Of a stretch of 64,000 nucleotides of DNA, positions 1 through 10,986 are shown one piece after another; position 1 is the stretch's first letter; every line of letters starts with the position of its first letter. This DNA is from Thiocystis minor (GTDB taxonomy: Bacteria; Pseudomonadota; Gammaproteobacteria; Chromatiales; Chromatiaceae). The position numbers and the translations under genes are program-made. The DNA lies in contig NZ_NHSQ01000090.1 of assembly GCF_016653465.1 (NCBI RefSeq), positions 124,001 to 188,000 on the forward strand, in the 5' to 3' direction. Under the pieces are notes generated by a model, which was given only the letters and a program-made list of their open reading frames with translations, made no database searches and had not been told where the DNA came from.

Positions 1-35
1 TCGCTGGTCGTCGAATCTGCCGCAGCCCGCCATTC

Positions 36-464
36 CTATTGAATGATGAATCCGGTGAAATAGAGTTCTCTGATCGTGGGCGCGCCCGCTACCTCGGTCA
101 GGGTCTCGCGCAGCTTTTCCAGTAATTCCGCGCGCAATTTATCACGGGCTTCCGTGGACATGATCTGATCGGCTTCGCGTCCGCCCAGCAAGGTGATCAG
201 ACGGTTGCGGATCAGTGGCGTATGCAGCGTCACCCGTTCGGCGTCCTCGGCGGTGTCCAGGTAAAACTGGATATCGACCCGCAGATACTTGGTTCGGCGC
301 TCGCTAGCCAGATTGACCACCAGCGAGGGTGCGAGCGCCAGATAACCCGGATAGGCGCCTGCCTTGTCGCCGCTCGCTGCGTGCTCGCTTGCCTGTCCGA
401 GCGCGGGCGGCAAGCACAGCAGCAGGGTTAGAAAAGAAGCGGTCTTGATGTTGATGCGTTTCAT
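36..464 (-). CDS. FliL-like flagellar basal-body-associated protein
   Basis: 142 residues. The C-terminal half reads as the FliL family: YLRVDIQFYLDT early, then a helix of about 30 residues and the closing LYFTGFIIQ. FliL sits in the inner membrane around the flagellar stator and supports motor torque. The N-terminus (about residues 8-25) is a hydrophobic stretch ending near LGQASEHA, so it may be a cleaved signal peptide instead of the uncleaved anchor usual for FliL; that is inference. An AGGA box lies 9 nt before the ATG. It is followed downstream by no flagellar gene in the window but is co-oriented with, and just downstream of, a chemoreceptor gene, which supports a motility role. Confidence 0.75.
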   Translation of the reverse strand: MKRINIKTASFLTLLLCLPPALGQASEHAASGDKAGAYPGYLALAPSLVVNLASERRTKYLRVDIQFYLDTAEDAERVTLHTPLIRNRLITLLGGREADQIMSTEARDKLRAELLEKLRETLTEVAGAPTIRELYFTGFIIQ

Positions 465-527
465 GCTGGTCAGTCCTTCTGGTTGAAAGCGTGGCGTTAG
501 TGTCGTAACGCCCGCGCATGGTCGGAA

Positions 528-3290
528 TCAAAACTCTTCCCAATCTTGATCGAGTCCGGGCGTCTTGCGCTCGGGCGCCGGTCTGCCGATGCGTGGCGGG
601 TTGGGCGCCCCCATCGTTTTGACGGTGCTGACAGGCAGGCGCGAGACATTAGCTGGACGATGCGTTCCGCGCCGTTCCGCGATCTCCCGCTTGACGTTGT
701 TGGGCGAGCCTTCGGCAAGTCGGAAGATGGACACGGCTTGCGCGAGATCCCGCGCCTGATCTTCCAGGCTTTCGGTCGCGGCGGCGGCCTCTTCCACCAG
801 CGCGGCATTCTGCTGCGTCATCTCGTCGATCTGGGTCACCGCCTGGGTCACCTGCTCGATGCCCGCGGACTGTTCGCGGCTGGCGCCGGCGATCTCGGTG
901 ACCAGGGCGGCGACCTGTTGGAAACTGGTGACGACGTCATCCATCGCGGTCCCGGCCTGCTGGGCCAGTTTGGCCCCGCCGTCCACGGTGTTCATGGAGT
1001 CGGCGATCAAGCCCTTGATCTCCCGGGCGGCCTGGGCGCTGCGCTGGGCCAGCGTCCGCACCTCGGCGGCGACGACGGCGAAACCGCGGCCTTGCTCGCC
1101 CGCCCGCGCCGCTTCCACGGCGGCGTTCAGCGCCAAAATATTGGTCTGGAAGGCGATCGAGTCGATCACGCCGATGATGTCGGCGATCTTGCCGCTGGAT
1201 TCCTGAATCGCTCCCATGGTGCTCACCACCGCCTTGACCGTCTCGCCGCCATGCTGGATGGTTGCGTGGGCGCCGCTCGCCAGTTGGTTGGCCTGATGGG
1301 CGTTCTGGGCGTTTTGCCGCACTGTGGCGGTGAGTTCCTCCATGGAGCTGGCGGTTTCTTCCAGTGAGCTGGCCTGCGATTCGGTGCGGGCCGACAGATC
1401 CGAGTTGCCCGCGGAGATCTCCTGAGCGGCGCTGTTGATCGACGCGGTCGCCTCCTGGATGCGACCGACCACCTCCCGCAGTTGCGCGACCGTGGCATTG
1501 GTGTCGTCCTTGAGTTGACCGAAGGTGCCGGCATAGTCCGCCGTGATCTGTTGCGTCAGATCGCCGTGCGCGATGCTGTTGAGGACACGCGCGAGGTCGG
1601 ACAACCCGGCGGAGACGATCTCCATCAAGCGGTTCATGCCCTCGCTCATCTGTCGGAAAAAGCCCTCTTTGTCTGCGGTGTCCAGCCGATGGTCGAAGTC
1701 GCCAAGCACGGCGGCCTCCAGTAATGCGGAGAGTTCCTGCTGGACCTTGTCCTCATTGGTGCGATCGGTCCATTCCACCACCGTGCCAAGACGCTCGCCC
1801 TGGGCATTGATCACCGGATTGGAGACCAGACGGAAAAGACGTCCGCCGATGTCGATCTCGGAGACCTCTTCCTCGGTTAGCCGGCCGAGCCTGTTTTTCT
1901 GGCGGGCCGGGTTGCGATAAAGGTCATCGAAGTTGCTCTCCAGCAGACGCTCGGCGCGAAAGTTGGGCAGATCCTGGCGCAGGTCGTTCTCGGCGTCGCG
2001 CATCATCCGCTGGACGGCTGCGTTCATGTAGATGATCCGGCCTTCGTTGTCGACCACCATCATGTTGGTCGATGCCTTGTCCAGCGCGTTTTTGATGCGC
2101 AGGTTGGCAGCCGCGATTTCCCGCTCGGACGCGATGCGATCATGCAACTGAGATTGCATGTTCTGCATCGAGGCGAGCAGGCTGTCCGTGTCGCCCCGCC
2201 TCAATGGGATCGGGTTATCCAGCTTGCCGTCGGCGATATTGCGGGCGACCCGAGCGGCCACGTCCGGCTCGCCGCCCATCTGGCGCAGGATCCCCCGGAC
2301 GATTCCGACGCCCAGCCAGAGGGTAAGCAGAAGCGTGAGGCCGATCGCCGTCAGATAGACGGTCATGGCGGTGCGGGCGGCGCGGGCGCTGGCGGCATTG
2401 GCATTGGTGATGTCGGCCGAAAAACGCTCCTCCACGACCCGCAGCAGATCGATCTTGGCGGTGATCTGATCGAACCAGGTCACCGGCGGATAGTTCAATT
2501 CCGCCTCGGCGCCTTTGTCCCTGACCATCCGCTCGATGCCCTCGACCACCTTGACGATCGGGTCGCTCAAGGTGGCGTCGACCAAGGCGATCTGTTCGGG
2601 AGTGGCGAATGCATTGAGGATGCGCCGATAGTTGGACTGATCGATGAGCAGCGTCATCAGCAGGTCGTAGTCGGCGCGCGCGATGCGCCTGGCGCTAAAG
2701 GCGCCGGATAGGACCGCCCGCTCCTGTCCGTTGCGTTCCTTGAGAAACAACAGGGCGCTTTTGGCATGCGTGAGACGCGCAATGTCGGCATCGCGCAAGG
2801 CATTGCCGGTGCGCGCGGCGAGCTCCAGCAGATTCGCGATCAGATCGCTATACATGCGAAACGAGACCGGCGGTTCGGCCTTCAGTGCGCCGGTGACCTT
2901 GCGCCATTCCTGGAGCGCGAGGAAAGAGGTCGGCAATTGGTCAAGCCGCGTGCGGTAATCCGCTTCCAGCCGATTGAGATCCACCTGTTCGAGCGTCCGC
3001 CGCAATTGCGCGATCGCGACATCGGACGCCTGGCGCTGGGTCGGCAGTCGATCGGCAAACTTGGTACCCTGGCTGGACAGAAATCCGGCGGTCATTCCGC
3101 GTTCCTTCTGCAATTCGTGGGCAACTTCTCCCAGTGCGACGACCAGCTCGCCGAGCGATTGACCATGCCCGATCTCGCCCAGATCCGCGACCATCCGCGT
3201 CGTCAGAAACAGCGTGATGGACAGCAGCGCGAGGGCCGGAACACCCGCCAGCAGCAGCAATTTAGTTTTGATCTTGAGTCGATGCAACAT
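528..3290 (-). CDS. Methyl-accepting chemotaxis protein with NIT sensor, HAMP and PAS
   Basis: 920 residues from the ATG at 3290 (an upstream TTG at 3296 is possible). Order: TM1 about 12-32; a periplasmic NIT-type nitrate/nitrite-sensing domain marked by [17 protein letters not shown] near residue 62; TM2 near 310-330; HAMP to about 380; a cytoplasmic PAS about 405-520; a second HAMP-like segment; then the signalling domain with the conserved tip [20 protein letters not shown] near 705-740. It ends in DWEEF, matching the xWxxF tether that recruits CheR and CheB. It should bind a small ligand outside and control CheA. Ligand identity is not readable from sequence. It lies upstream of the FliL-like gene on the same strand. 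Confidence 0.93.
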   Translation of the reverse strand: MLHRLKIKTKLLLLAGVPALALLSITLFLTTRMVADLGEIGHGQSLGELVVALGEVAHELQKERGMTAGFLSSQGTKFADRLPTQRQASDVAIAQLRRTLEQVDLNRLEADYRTRLDQLPTSFLALQEWRKVTGALKAEPPVSFRMYSDLIANLLELAARTGNALRDADIARLTHAKSALLFLKERNGQERAVLSGAFSARRIARADYDLLMTLLIDQSNYRRILNAFATPEQIALVDATLSDPIVKVVEGIERMVRDKGAEAELNYPPVTWFDQITAKIDLLRVVEERFSADITNANAASARAARTAMTVYLTAIGLTLLLTLWLGVGIVRGILRQMGGEPDVAARVARNIADGKLDNPIPLRRGDTDSLLASMQNMQSQLHDRIASEREIAAANLRIKNALDKASTNMMVVDNEGRIIYMNAAVQRMMRDAENDLRQDLPNFRAERLLESNFDDLYRNPARQKNRLGRLTEEEVSEIDIGGRLFRLVSNPVINAQGERLGTVVEWTDRTNEDKVQQELSALLEAAVLGDFDHRLDTADKEGFFRQMSEGMNRLMEIVSAGLSDLARVLNSIAHGDLTQQITADYAGTFGQLKDDTNATVAQLREVVGRIQEATASINSAAQEISAGNSDLSARTESQASSLEETASSMEELTATVRQNAQNAHQANQLASGAHATIQHGGETVKAVVSTMGAIQESSGKIADIIGVIDSIAFQTNILALNAAVEAARAGEQGRGFAVVAAEVRTLAQRSAQAAREIKGLIADSMNTVDGGAKLAQQAGTAMDDVVTSFQQVAALVTEIAGASREQSAGIEQVTQAVTQIDEMTQQNAALVEEAAAATESLEDQARDLAQAVSIFRLAEGSPNNVKREIAERRGTHRPANVSRLPVSTVKTMGAPNPPRIGRPAPERKTPGLDQDWEEF

Positions 3291-3428
3291 GGACAACCCT
3301 CTCCTTGTAAAAAAGTCTGCGAAGAACTTGTGCGGTAGTCAGACATCCGGCGATTCGTCGAGGCCGCGCCGCGCGGGTCGAGCGGAGGGCGTCGGAACGA
3401 TTCAATGGTCATCGCAAAGGCCGTAATC

Positions 3429-3797
3429 ATGCCACAGGCTGAGATCTATAAACGGCAAACGCGCGCACGCAAGCCGGATACTGTGACGGCCATGCGCGAG
3501 CTGATCCGACACATCCGGGCGTCCATCCCGTTTGACGCCCCCGACGCGAGGATCTGTTCGGGTGCCTGCCAGGGATGTTCCATGAAGCTGCTCGATTTTC
3601 TGTCCTCCGAACTGGAGGATTGCGAGCGCGACTTGGACGCGGGCGTCAAGCCGACCCTGAAGGATCTGTCCCGCTTGATCGGGATGGCGCGCAAGGTACA
3701 TGACGTGCTGCGCAGGAATGGACTGGTCGATGCCGTGGATGCGTCATCGTCGACCTCGGCGGATGCGCCGGAAACCCGGTTGCCAGGCCTCGGATGA
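3429..3797 (+). CDS. Conserved small protein with CxxxCxxC motif
   Basis: 122 residues from the ATG at 3429 (AAAGG 9 nt upstream); an in-frame ATG at 3405 would add 8 residues. It has no signal peptide or membrane segment. Around residue 40 it carries CSGACQGC, a CxxxCxxC cluster like those that bind Fe-S or zinc, followed by a helical region KLLDFLSSELEDCERDLDAG and LSRLIGMARKVHDVLRRNGLVDA. Similar small proteins with this cysteine pattern occur as uncharacterised genes in gammaproteobacteria, from memory. It stands alone on the plus strand between a chemoreceptor and an Hpt protein. The C-terminal 20 residues are low-complexity Ser/Thr/Ala. Function unknown; metal binding is inference from the cysteines only. 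Confidence 0.65.
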   Translation: MPQAEIYKRQTRARKPDTVTAMRELIRHIRASIPFDAPDARICSGACQGCSMKLLDFLSSELEDCERDLDAGVKPTLKDLSRLIGMARKVHDVLRRNGLVDAVDASSSTSADAPETRLPGLG

Positions 3798-3817
3798 GGA
3801 GCCGGCAGGGACGCGCG

Positions 3818-4174
3818 TCAGCCGGTCCGCGCGCGCAACCGTTGGATCTGCGTTTCCACGTCGCGAAAGGTCTCCGCGCTCCGCGCCGGATCGCCGATGC
3901 GGGCGGCCCGCTCCAGCGCCTCGATGGCCGCATCCAGGGCCGGCACGCCGCAATACCGCGTGGCGCCGCGAATTTGATGGGCGTATTCGGCCAGCTCCGG
4001 CCAATCGGACTCGGTGAGGCACGCGCGCAGATCCGCAAGCTCGGCGGGGAGCCCCGCCAGCAGCGTTTCCAGCAATTCATCGGCGAGCGCGGCATCCCCT
4101 CCGGCACTGGCGAGCGCGGCGGCGGCGTCCCGCGTTGGCAGGGCGGCGGTTCCAGTGGCGTCGGTCATTTTCAT
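3818..4174 (-). CDS. Free-standing histidine phosphotransfer (Hpt) protein
   Basis: 118 residues, almost all one four-helix Hpt domain. The phosphorylated histidine is H66 in AHQIRGATRYCGVPAL, the standard Hpt signature. Such proteins move phosphate between receiver domains of hybrid kinases and response regulators in the cytoplasm. Neighbouring genes supply eight receiver domains, so this could be a shared relay partner; that is inference. Its stop is 17 nt inside the gap after the CxxxCxxC gene, which converges on it. The start overlaps the stop of the upstream Rpn-family remnant by 4 nt (ATGA), suggesting the two were once translationally coupled. Confidence 0.85.
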   Translation of the reverse strand: MKMTDATGTAALPTRDAAAALASAGGDAALADELLETLLAGLPAELADLRACLTESDWPELAEYAHQIRGATRYCGVPALDAAIEALERAARIGDPARSAETFRDVETQIQRLRARTG

Positions 4175-4698
4175 CTCGGTGTCTCATTCCGGTCGGCTGA
4201 GCGCAGTGCCTCAATCTGTGCCACACGCAGTCCCGTGACCTGAGCGATTTGCCCATCGCTGAGCACGCCCAGCGCGATCAGGTTACGGGCGGTATCCTGG
4301 GCGGCTTCCAGGCGGCCTTCCAGGCGGCCTTTCCGCATCCCGATCTGCTCACCCTCTTCCCGCGCCTCCTTGAGCAAGGACACCTCATCGTGCAGCGCCC
4401 GCTCGCGCACGAAGGCTAACCGCCGCGCTTCCTCGTCGGCACTCAACTGACGCATACGGTTCAGCACCTCTTGAATCGGGGTATGTTCAATCGCGGCCAT
4501 GGTCTGCTCCTCTCGCCAATGCTCGAAAAAGGTGATCCACGCGGAAAGCGGATCGGATCCAAGCCCGAGACGATCCGCTTTCTTCAATTCGATGATGTAC
4601 TTGCCACGTAACTCCTCGGCGTTGATACCGGGATTGAGAATCTCCACCGAGCGAATCTCGGGTAGGTCCGGGCGCAGGTCGTTGATCAGCGAGACCAT
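4171..4698 (-). pseudogene. Rpn-family (PD-(D/E)XK) recombination-promoting nuclease, degraded
   Basis: The visible frame begins MVSLINDLRPDLPEIRSVEILNP, which matches the early part of Rpn/transposase_31 nucleases, and then jumps straight to the family's C-terminal part (DPLSAWITFFEHWREEQTMA, then a Lys/Glu/Arg-rich helix and GQIAQVTGLRVAQIEALR). The central nuclease core of about 120 residues is absent, and the natural N-terminus is in another frame or lost: the adjoining minus-strand frame upstream (to about 4790) has no clean continuation. Full members are near 290-330 residues; this is 175. I read it as an internally deleted pseudogene. A short inverted-repeat element lies just upstream at 4811. 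Confidence 0.7.
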
Positions 4699-4810
4699 TC
4701 CAAATTTGGAATCGCTGGGGCATCTTGTCCGGCACCGCGAGCAGCATCGACTTGGTTGAGCGTGAATGCCGCACGTTACAGGCGGGCAACATGCTCTAAT
4801 ATCGCCCTCT

Positions 4811-4893
4811 AAACCGCGTCTCGCGGAGCGCTCTGGGTGGTGGCGACGTTGAGACAGGCGACACCATGACGTTATGCACGCTGGACGCGGTTT
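4811..4893. repeat. ~83-nt element with AAACCGCGTC/GACGCGGTTT ends (copy 1)
   Basis: Starts AAACCGCGTC and ends GACGCGGTTT, a perfect 10-bp terminal inverted repeat, 83 nt overall. The interior differs from the other copies in this window (26112, 26210, 27713, 27815). It occupies the gap between the Rpn remnant and the HD-GYP gene. Confidence 0.7.
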
Positions 4894-4942
4894 CATCTTG
4901 GTCGTCCGCGCGGCGTGAGGCGGATTTCTCGGGTCAGACGCA

Positions 4943-6079
4943 ATGTTAAAACCGACGATTTTGATTGTCGATGACGAGCCGGCCAATCTGTCGGTGTTGA
5001 CGAAAATTTTGAGCCCGGACTATCAGGTCCGCGCCTGCAAGACCGGCGAGCAGGCGCTGGCGGCGGTCTTCGTCGCGCCATATCCGGATTTGATCCTGCT
5101 GGATGTCATGATGCCGGGCATGGATGGCTATGCCACGCTGGCCCGGTTAAACGCGGATGCGCGAACCCGGCGAATCCCGGTGATGTTCGTCACGACCTTG
5201 AGCGATGACATCGATGAGGAGAAGGGACTGCGGCTCGGCGCGGTGGACTATCTCGTCAAGCCGGTCAAGCCCGCAATCATGCTTGCGCGCGTGCGCACGC
5301 ATCTGGAGATCAAGCAATCCCGCGATCGGCTGTCGGTGCAAAATGCGTGGCTGGAAACCGAGGTCGACCGGCGTACCCGCGAGAATCTGCTGATTCAGAA
5401 CGTCAGCCTGGCCGTGATCCTGGAACTGGCCGAGACGCGCGACACGGAGACGGGAAATCATATTCTGCGCACGCAAACCTATGTCGATCTGTTGGGCCGC
5501 CAGCTTCGGGGCCATCCCGACGTCACGGCGGATCTCGATGAATCGCGCCTGCATTGCATCGTCAAGGCCGCTCCGCTGCACGACATCGGCAAGATCGGCA
5601 TCCCGGATCGGATTTTATTGAAGCCCGGCAAGCTGGATCCCGAGGAGTGGGAAATCATGAAGACGCATGCCCGTGTTGGCGCCGAGGCGATTCGGCGCGC
5701 CATCGACAAGTCGCTGCTCCTGAATGCGGGCGGGACGGACGACGTCAAGCCGCGACCGCTGGCCATGCTGGAGGTGGCCGAGGTCATCGCCATGAGCCAT
5801 CACGAAAAATGGGATGGAACCGGGTATCCGCAGGGACTGGCAGGGGAGGCGATCCCGCTGCCGGCCCGTCTGATGGCGCTCGCCGATGTCTATGACGCAC
5901 TGACCATGCGTCGTGTCTACAAGGCCCCCTGGGAACCGGAAGCGGCGGCCAACTTCATCCTCGAACAGCGGGGCAGGCACTTCGATCCGTCCGTCGTCGA
6001 CGCCTTCGTCGCAGTCCGGGACGCCTTCGCCGAGGTCCAGGAACGGTTCGCCGATCCCCTGCCGCGAGCGCCTGCATGA
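4943..6079 (+). CDS. Two-component response regulator with HD-GYP c-di-GMP phosphodiesterase domain
   Basis: 378 residues. Receiver domain about 4-120 with phosphoacceptor D54 ([12 protein letters not shown]) and the switch lysine in YLVKPVKP. After a helical linker, an HD-GYP domain about 170-365 shows HDIGK from H213 and [11 protein letters not shown], with the GYP triad at 294-296, plus the [10 protein letters not shown] motif, so all hallmark metal ligands look intact. This class (RpfG-like) hydrolyses cyclic di-GMP when its receiver is phosphorylated. Its stop codon overlaps the start of the next hybrid kinase (ATGA at 6076), making that kinase its probable partner through its own Hpt domain. 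Confidence 0.93.
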   Translation: MLKPTILIVDDEPANLSVLTKILSPDYQVRACKTGEQALAAVFVAPYPDLILLDVMMPGMDGYATLARLNADARTRRIPVMFVTTLSDDIDEEKGLRLGAVDYLVKPVKPAIMLARVRTHLEIKQSRDRLSVQNAWLETEVDRRTRENLLIQNVSLAVILELAETRDTETGNHILRTQTYVDLLGRQLRGHPDVTADLDESRLHCIVKAAPLHDIGKIGIPDRILLKPGKLDPEEWEIMKTHARVGAEAIRRAIDKSLLLNAGGTDDVKPRPLAMLEVAEVIAMSHHEKWDGTGYPQGLAGEAIPLPARLMALADVYDALTMRRVYKAPWEPEAAANFILEQRGRHFDPSVVDAFVAVRDAFAEVQERFADPLPRAPA

Positions 6080-9000
6080 GCGCGACCGACATTCCCTCCG
6101 ACCGCGGCGCGCGCGTGGCCGAGCGCTGTGCGCAATTGCAGGAATTTGCCCTGGAATCCTGCCTGACGATCCCGGATCTGTATTTTCTGACCGATGCCGA
6201 TGGCATCCTGCTGGACTACCGGACGCGCCGGGACGCGTCGCTCTATGTTCCGCCTGAGGTGTTTCTCGGCAAGCGGGTCGACGAGGTGCTGCCGCCCGAG
6301 GTCGCCGCGCGGTTCAGCGAGCAGCTTGCCGCCGCGCTGCGTACCGGCGAGCTGGCGCTATTCGACTATGCCCTGCCCATGCCGGACGGTCTGCGCTATT
6401 ACGATGCCCGGGTCAGCCGTGTGGCCGATGGTCAGGGCTGCATCACCATCATCCGCGACATCACGGACGGCAAACGGGCCGAGGCGCAACTCCAACGGGA
6501 GCGTCTCCTGTTGGGCGAGCGCGTGAAGGAGCAACGCTGTCTCTACGAGGTCTTTCGCGTCTCCGAGGAGTCCGCGACCCCGATTGAGGCGATCCTGCGT
6601 CGCGTGGTTGAACTGATGGGGCCTGGCCTGCAATTTCCCGAGCTGGCGACCGCCCGGATCCAATGGAGCGAGCGTGAATACGTCACGCCGGGGTTTGCCG
6701 TTACGGACTGGATGCTGACGGCGGAGGACCGAACCGGGCAGGGCGAACCCATGTGTCTGACACTCGCCTACGACCGCGCGCCGCCGCCGGGCTTGGATGA
6801 CGCTCCCTTTCTGCCGGAAGAAGTGCAGTTGGCGCAAACCATCGTGCGTCGTCTGGTCGACATCGTTGATCGCCGACAAGCGGAGCGCGCGCTCCGGGAG
6901 CAGGAGACGCTGGTCGAAACCATGTTCGGCCAGACCACGGACGCCATTCTTCTGGTGGATCCGCTGACCAACCGCTTCATGCAGTTCAACGCCGCCGCCC
7001 ATCAGGGACTCGGCTACACACGCCAAGAGTTTGCGCAACTCTCGGTATCCGACATTCAGACCGACCACTCGCAGGAACGGATCGCTGCGAATGTCGCCGC
7101 CCTGTTCGACGGCAGGGTCGCCGGATTCGAGACCCGTCACCGCTGCAAGGATGGCGGATTCCGGGAGGTTGCCATCACGTTCAGGATGGTGAACCATGGC
7201 GGACGGCCGCTGATTTCGGCGGTCTGGCGCGACATCGCCGAGCAGAAGGCCCGCGAGCGCGAGCAATCGGAGCGCACCGAACGGCTTCAGTTGCATACCC
7301 GCTTGATCCGCGAACTCAGCCTCTCGGAGGCGGGCATCAATGGCGAGTTGGAGCGATTCGCGGGCGAGTTGACCGAACGGCTCGCGTCGGCGCTCGGGAT
7401 CGCGCGGGTCTCCGTCTGGTGCTTCGACGCGGATGAGAGCTTGCTCGAATGCGTGGATGCGTTCGACGCCACCACTGGTTGTCATACCCGTGGCGAGATT
7501 CTGGAAGAGCAGGCCTGTCGCGCGGAGTTGCAGGCGCTCAAAACCGCTCGCTATCTGGACGCCAGCGATGCCTTGACGGATCCGCGCACCGCCGGGTATG
7601 TCGAGCAGTATCTCCGACCGCTGGGAATTACGTCCCTGCTGGATTGCAGCATCGTGTCGGGCGGGCGCCAGCGGGGCGTGATCTGTTTCGAGCAGGTCGG
7701 TCGTCCCTACGCCTGGAGCGCGGATGAGGTGGTGTTCGGCTGCCAGGTCGCCGATCAGCTTGGTATGGCGCTGCTCAACCGGGATCGTCTGGAGGTCGTG
7801 CGCGCGTTGCGCCAGAGCGAGTCCTTTCTCAATCGCGCCCAGGCGGTTTCACAGACGGGTCACTGGCGTCTGGAAATCGCGCATAACCAGTTGATCTGGT
7901 CGGACGAAACCTACCGTATCTTTGGCCTGCCCACCGGCACGCCCCTGACCCTGGAGCGGTTTCTCGCGTGCATCCACCCGGAGGACCGGGCGCCGGTGCT
8001 CGACGCCTGGAATCGCACGCTGGCCGGCGAGCCCTATCGGATCGTCCACCGCATTTTGGTCGGCGACGAGACGCGCTGGGTCGAGGAACGGGCGGAACTC
8101 GAATTCGCGCCCGATGGCCGGCCCACCGCCGGGCTGGGGATCGTGCAGGACATCACCGAACGGGTCAACACGACGCGCGAACTGGAGGATTATCGTCTGC
8201 ATCTGGAGGATCTGGTCGCCTCCCGCACCGCCGAACTGGAGACGGCGAAGCTTGCCGCGGAGGCCGCCAACCTGGCCAAAAGCGCCTTCCTGTCCAACAT
8301 GAGCCATGAAATCCGCACCCCCATGAACGCGGTCATCGGCTATGCCCATTTGATCCGGCGCGATCCGCTGACCCCCCGTCAGCTCGACCAGCTCGACAAA
8401 CTCTCCGACTCCGCCCGGCATCTGCTGCAGATCATCAACGACATCCTGGATCTCTCCAAGATCGAGGCGAACAAGATGACGCTGGAGGTACAGGATTTCG
8501 AGCCGGCGCGGGTCATCGATCATGTCTGCGATCTCCTCGCCGACAGCATCGCGGCCAAGGGGCTGGACGTGCTGGTGGATCTGGATCATGTGCCCCCCGC
8601 GCTGCGGGGCGATGGGGTGCGCTTCAGCCAGATTCTGCTCAATCTGGTCGGCAATGCCGTGAAATTCACGGAGCAGGGCGGTCTCTCCATCCGGGGCCAG
8701 GTGCTGGAGCAAACGCCCGAGCGCTTGCTCCTGCGGGTCGAGGTGTCGGATACCGGTATCGGTATGACAAGCGATCAGGTCGGGCGTCTGTTCCGTGCCT
8801 TCGAGCAGGCCGACGAGTCGACGACCCGTCGTTTTGGTGGGACCGGGCTGGGTCTGGCGATCAGCAAACGCCTGACCGAACTCATGGGCGGGCGCATCGG
8901 CGCGACCAGCGCGCCCGGCCAGGGCAGTCTGTTCTGGCTGGAGCTTCCCTTCGAGATGGCCTGCGATCGCCAGCCACCGTCGCGGACGCTGGAACCCTTC

Positions 9001-10506
9001 CGGGACATGCGGGTACTGGTCATCGACGACCATGCCGATGCCCGCGACATTCTGGCCAGCCTGCTCGCCGAACTTGGCATGCGCGCCGACACGGCGGCGA
9101 ACGGCGAGGCCGGACTGGACGCCGCCGTCGAGGCCGACCGCATCGGCGATCCCTATCGACTGCTGATGATCGACTGGAGAATGCCGGGTCTGGACGGCAT
9201 CGATACGGCCTTGAAACTGCAATCGCTCGCGCTGGCGCGTCACCCCGACTTTCTGATGGTGACCGCCTATGGCGACAGTCTTCCGCGCGACGAGGCGGCG
9301 CGCGCCGGCATCACCGAAATTCTCGCCAAGCCAGTGACGCCTTCGGTGCTCCACGACGCCCTGGCCGCCGCGTTGCTGGGACACGCCGCAGGCCGTGCTC
9401 AGGTGCTTCCGGAGATGCTGGCACGGGAACTGGAACGGCGACAGGGCGCGCGTATCCTGCTGGTGGAGGACAACCTCATCAATCAGGAAGTGACCTGCCA
9501 GTTACTGGACTCGGTCGGTATGCGCGTGAGCGTCGCCCACAACGGACGGGTCGCGCTGGACATGGCCCAGTTGACGGACTACGACCTGATTCTCATGGAT
9601 ATCCAGATGCCGGTTATGGACGGCTTGCAGGCAACCCGCGCGATCCGCCAGCTTCCAGGGCGCCGGTCCGTCCCGATCCTGGCCATGACAGCCAACGCCT
9701 TCGACGAAGACCGCCGCCGCTGCCTGGAGGCTGGGATGAACGATCATCTGGCCAAGCCCATCGAGCCGAACAAACTCTATAAATGCCTCTTGAAATGGCT
9801 CCCAACGCCACGCCTGGCGGAACGGGGTGCCGGTGATGCCGCAGCCGCGGGCGCGTTGCGCACGCCGGTCGATCCGCCGGACGGGTTGAACGTGCTCGCG
9901 TCCATCCCTGGTCTGAAGGTCGCGGTGGGGTTGCGTTTCCTGGGCGGGGACGCGGCCCATTATGTGCGTTTGCTGGCCACCTTTCTCGATAGCCATGGGG
10001 ATGACGCGACCCTGATCGCCGGCCGGATGGCGGCCGACGATCTCGCGACGGTGCGGCAAATGGCCCACTCGCTGAAGGGCGTGAGCGCCATGCTGGGGGC
10101 CGAGGGAGTGCGCGACCGGGCCGCCGAACTGGAACGCCTCGTGCGGCAGGGCGCGCCAGCCGAGCAACGCGACCGGGCACTGGAGGCGCTGACCAGGGCA
10201 CTCGGGGAATTGACCGAGCGGCTGCGAAGCCGCTTGCCCGCGATCACGCCGGAATCGCTCCAACGCACCGCGAAGGGTGGCGCCGAGGCAGTGGATTGGC
10301 CGCGCGTCAACGCGGTGCTGACGAGACTGGACGCGCTGCTTGTCAGCAGCGATACCGAGGCGAACGAGCTGTTCGAATCATCCCGATCGCTCCTGTTTTC
10401 CGCCCTGGGCGCCGCGGCCCGCACCCTGGACCAGCAGATTCGGAATTTCGATTACGCACAGGCGCTGGAAACGCTGCGCACGGCCCGCGGGTCGGACGTG
10501 CCCTAA
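6076..10506 (+). CDS. Hybrid sensor histidine kinase (PAS/GAF, two receivers, Hpt)
   Basis: 1476 residues with no membrane segment, so cytoplasmic. Order: PAS about 25-140; a GAF-like region about 150-275; PAS about 280-400; GAF about 415-580; PAS about 590-705; coiled coil; HisKA with H744 in [17 protein letters not shown]; HATPase_c to about 970; receiver 1 with D1033 (LMIDWRMPG); receiver 2 with D1175 (LILMDIQMP); Hpt with H1331 (AHSLKG). It can therefore carry a full His-Asp-His phosphorelay. The four-nucleotide overlap with the HD-GYP regulator upstream argues that it controls cyclic-di-GMP breakdown. The stimulus is not readable; multiple PAS/GAF units suggest redox, light or small-molecule input. 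Confidence 0.93.
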   Translation: MSATDIPSDRGARVAERCAQLQEFALESCLTIPDLYFLTDADGILLDYRTRRDASLYVPPEVFLGKRVDEVLPPEVAARFSEQLAAALRTGELALFDYALPMPDGLRYYDARVSRVADGQGCITIIRDITDGKRAEAQLQRERLLLGERVKEQRCLYEVFRVSEESATPIEAILRRVVELMGPGLQFPELATARIQWSEREYVTPGFAVTDWMLTAEDRTGQGEPMCLTLAYDRAPPPGLDDAPFLPEEVQLAQTIVRRLVDIVDRRQAERALREQETLVETMFGQTTDAILLVDPLTNRFMQFNAAAHQGLGYTRQEFAQLSVSDIQTDHSQERIAANVAALFDGRVAGFETRHRCKDGGFREVAITFRMVNHGGRPLISAVWRDIAEQKAREREQSERTERLQLHTRLIRELSLSEAGINGELERFAGELTERLASALGIARVSVWCFDADESLLECVDAFDATTGCHTRGEILEEQACRAELQALKTARYLDASDALTDPRTAGYVEQYLRPLGITSLLDCSIVSGGRQRGVICFEQVGRPYAWSADEVVFGCQVADQLGMALLNRDRLEVVRALRQSESFLNRAQAVSQTGHWRLEIAHNQLIWSDETYRIFGLPTGTPLTLERFLACIHPEDRAPVLDAWNRTLAGEPYRIVHRILVGDETRWVEERAELEFAPDGRPTAGLGIVQDITERVNTTRELEDYRLHLEDLVASRTAELETAKLAAEAANLAKSAFLSNMSHEIRTPMNAVIGYAHLIRRDPLTPRQLDQLDKLSDSARHLLQIINDILDLSKIEANKMTLEVQDFEPARVIDHVCDLLADSIAAKGLDVLVDLDHVPPALRGDGVRFSQILLNLVGNAVKFTEQGGLSIRGQVLEQTPERLLLRVEVSDTGIGMTSDQVGRLFRAFEQADESTTRRFGGTGLGLAISKRLTELMGGRIGATSAPGQGSLFWLELPFEMACDRQPPSRTLEPFRDMRVLVIDDHADARDILASLLAELGMRADTAANGEAGLDAAVEADRIGDPYRLLMIDWRMPGLDGIDTALKLQSLALARHPDFLMVTAYGDSLPRDEAARAGITEILAKPVTPSVLHDALAAALLGHAAGRAQVLPEMLARELERRQGARILLVEDNLINQEVTCQLLDSVGMRVSVAHNGRVALDMAQLTDYDLILMDIQMPVMDGLQATRAIRQLPGRRSVPILAMTANAFDEDRRRCLEAGMNDHLAKPIEPNKLYKCLLKWLPTPRLAERGAGDAAAAGALRTPVDPPDGLNVLASIPGLKVAVGLRFLGGDAAHYVRLLATFLDSHGDDATLIAGRMAADDLATVRQMAHSLKGVSAMLGAEGVRDRAAELERLVRQGAPAEQRDRALEALTRALGELTERLRSRLPAITPESLQRTAKGGAEAVDWPRVNAVLTRLDALLVSSDTEANELFESSRSLLFSALGAAARTLDQQIRNFDYAQALETLRTARGSDVP

Positions 10507-10578
10507 ACCCCGTTAGCGCCCATGCGGACCGGTGCGCTCGAATCAAGTCGCGAAGATGCCGGCCATCGCGGACGCAGT

Positions 10579-10986
10579 TCAGTCAGCCGAAACTTGTGCC
10601 GGGTTCGGCTCGCCATCGAGGTAGCACCATTTCCCCTCGTCACGCACAAAATGGCTGCGCTCGTGCAGGCGGTGGGCGCGACCCTGAAGCTTGTAGCGCG
10701 CGACAAACTCGACCGACCCCTGCCTGTCGTCTGGCCCGCCGGCCTCTGTCGACAGAATCTTGAGCCCGATCCACTGGGTCGACGCGTCGGGGGCGAGATC
10801 CCTGGGGCGGGTGGCGGGATGCCAGGTCGCGCGCAGATACTCGACGTCATTTCGGACAAAAGCGGTATAGCGGGAGCGCATTAGGGACTCGGCGGTTGGG
10901 TGCAGGGCCGCGCCTTCGAGGAAAGGGCCGCAGCAATGCGCGTAGAGCCGACCGGAACCGCAGGGGCAGGCGGTGCTGATCGTCAT
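10579..10986 (-). CDS. YchJ family protein with SEC-C zinc motif
   Basis: 135 residues from the ATG at 10986. N-terminal CPCGSGRLYAHCC is the SEC-C cysteine motif, followed by the YchJ/UPF0225 body with SLMRSRYTAFVRNDVEYLRATWHP and the end FVRDEGKWCYLDGE. The family is small, soluble and of unknown biochemical function; the cysteines should bind zinc. The start overlaps the stop of the SUMF1-like gene by 4 nt (ATGA), so the two are probably co-translated. The region before the next gene (10507-10578) shows nothing notable. Confidence 0.88.
   Translation of the reverse strand: MTISTACPCGSGRLYAHCCGPFLEGAALHPTAESLMRSRYTAFVRNDVEYLRATWHPATRPRDLAPDASTQWIGLKILSTEAGGPDDRQGSVEFVARYKLQGRAHRLHERSHFVRDEGKWCYLDGEPNPAQVSAD

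Noticed and set aside
3203-3430. Small minus-strand ORF before the first chemoreceptor
   Set aside because: Overlaps the chemoreceptor start in another frame and shows no family features.
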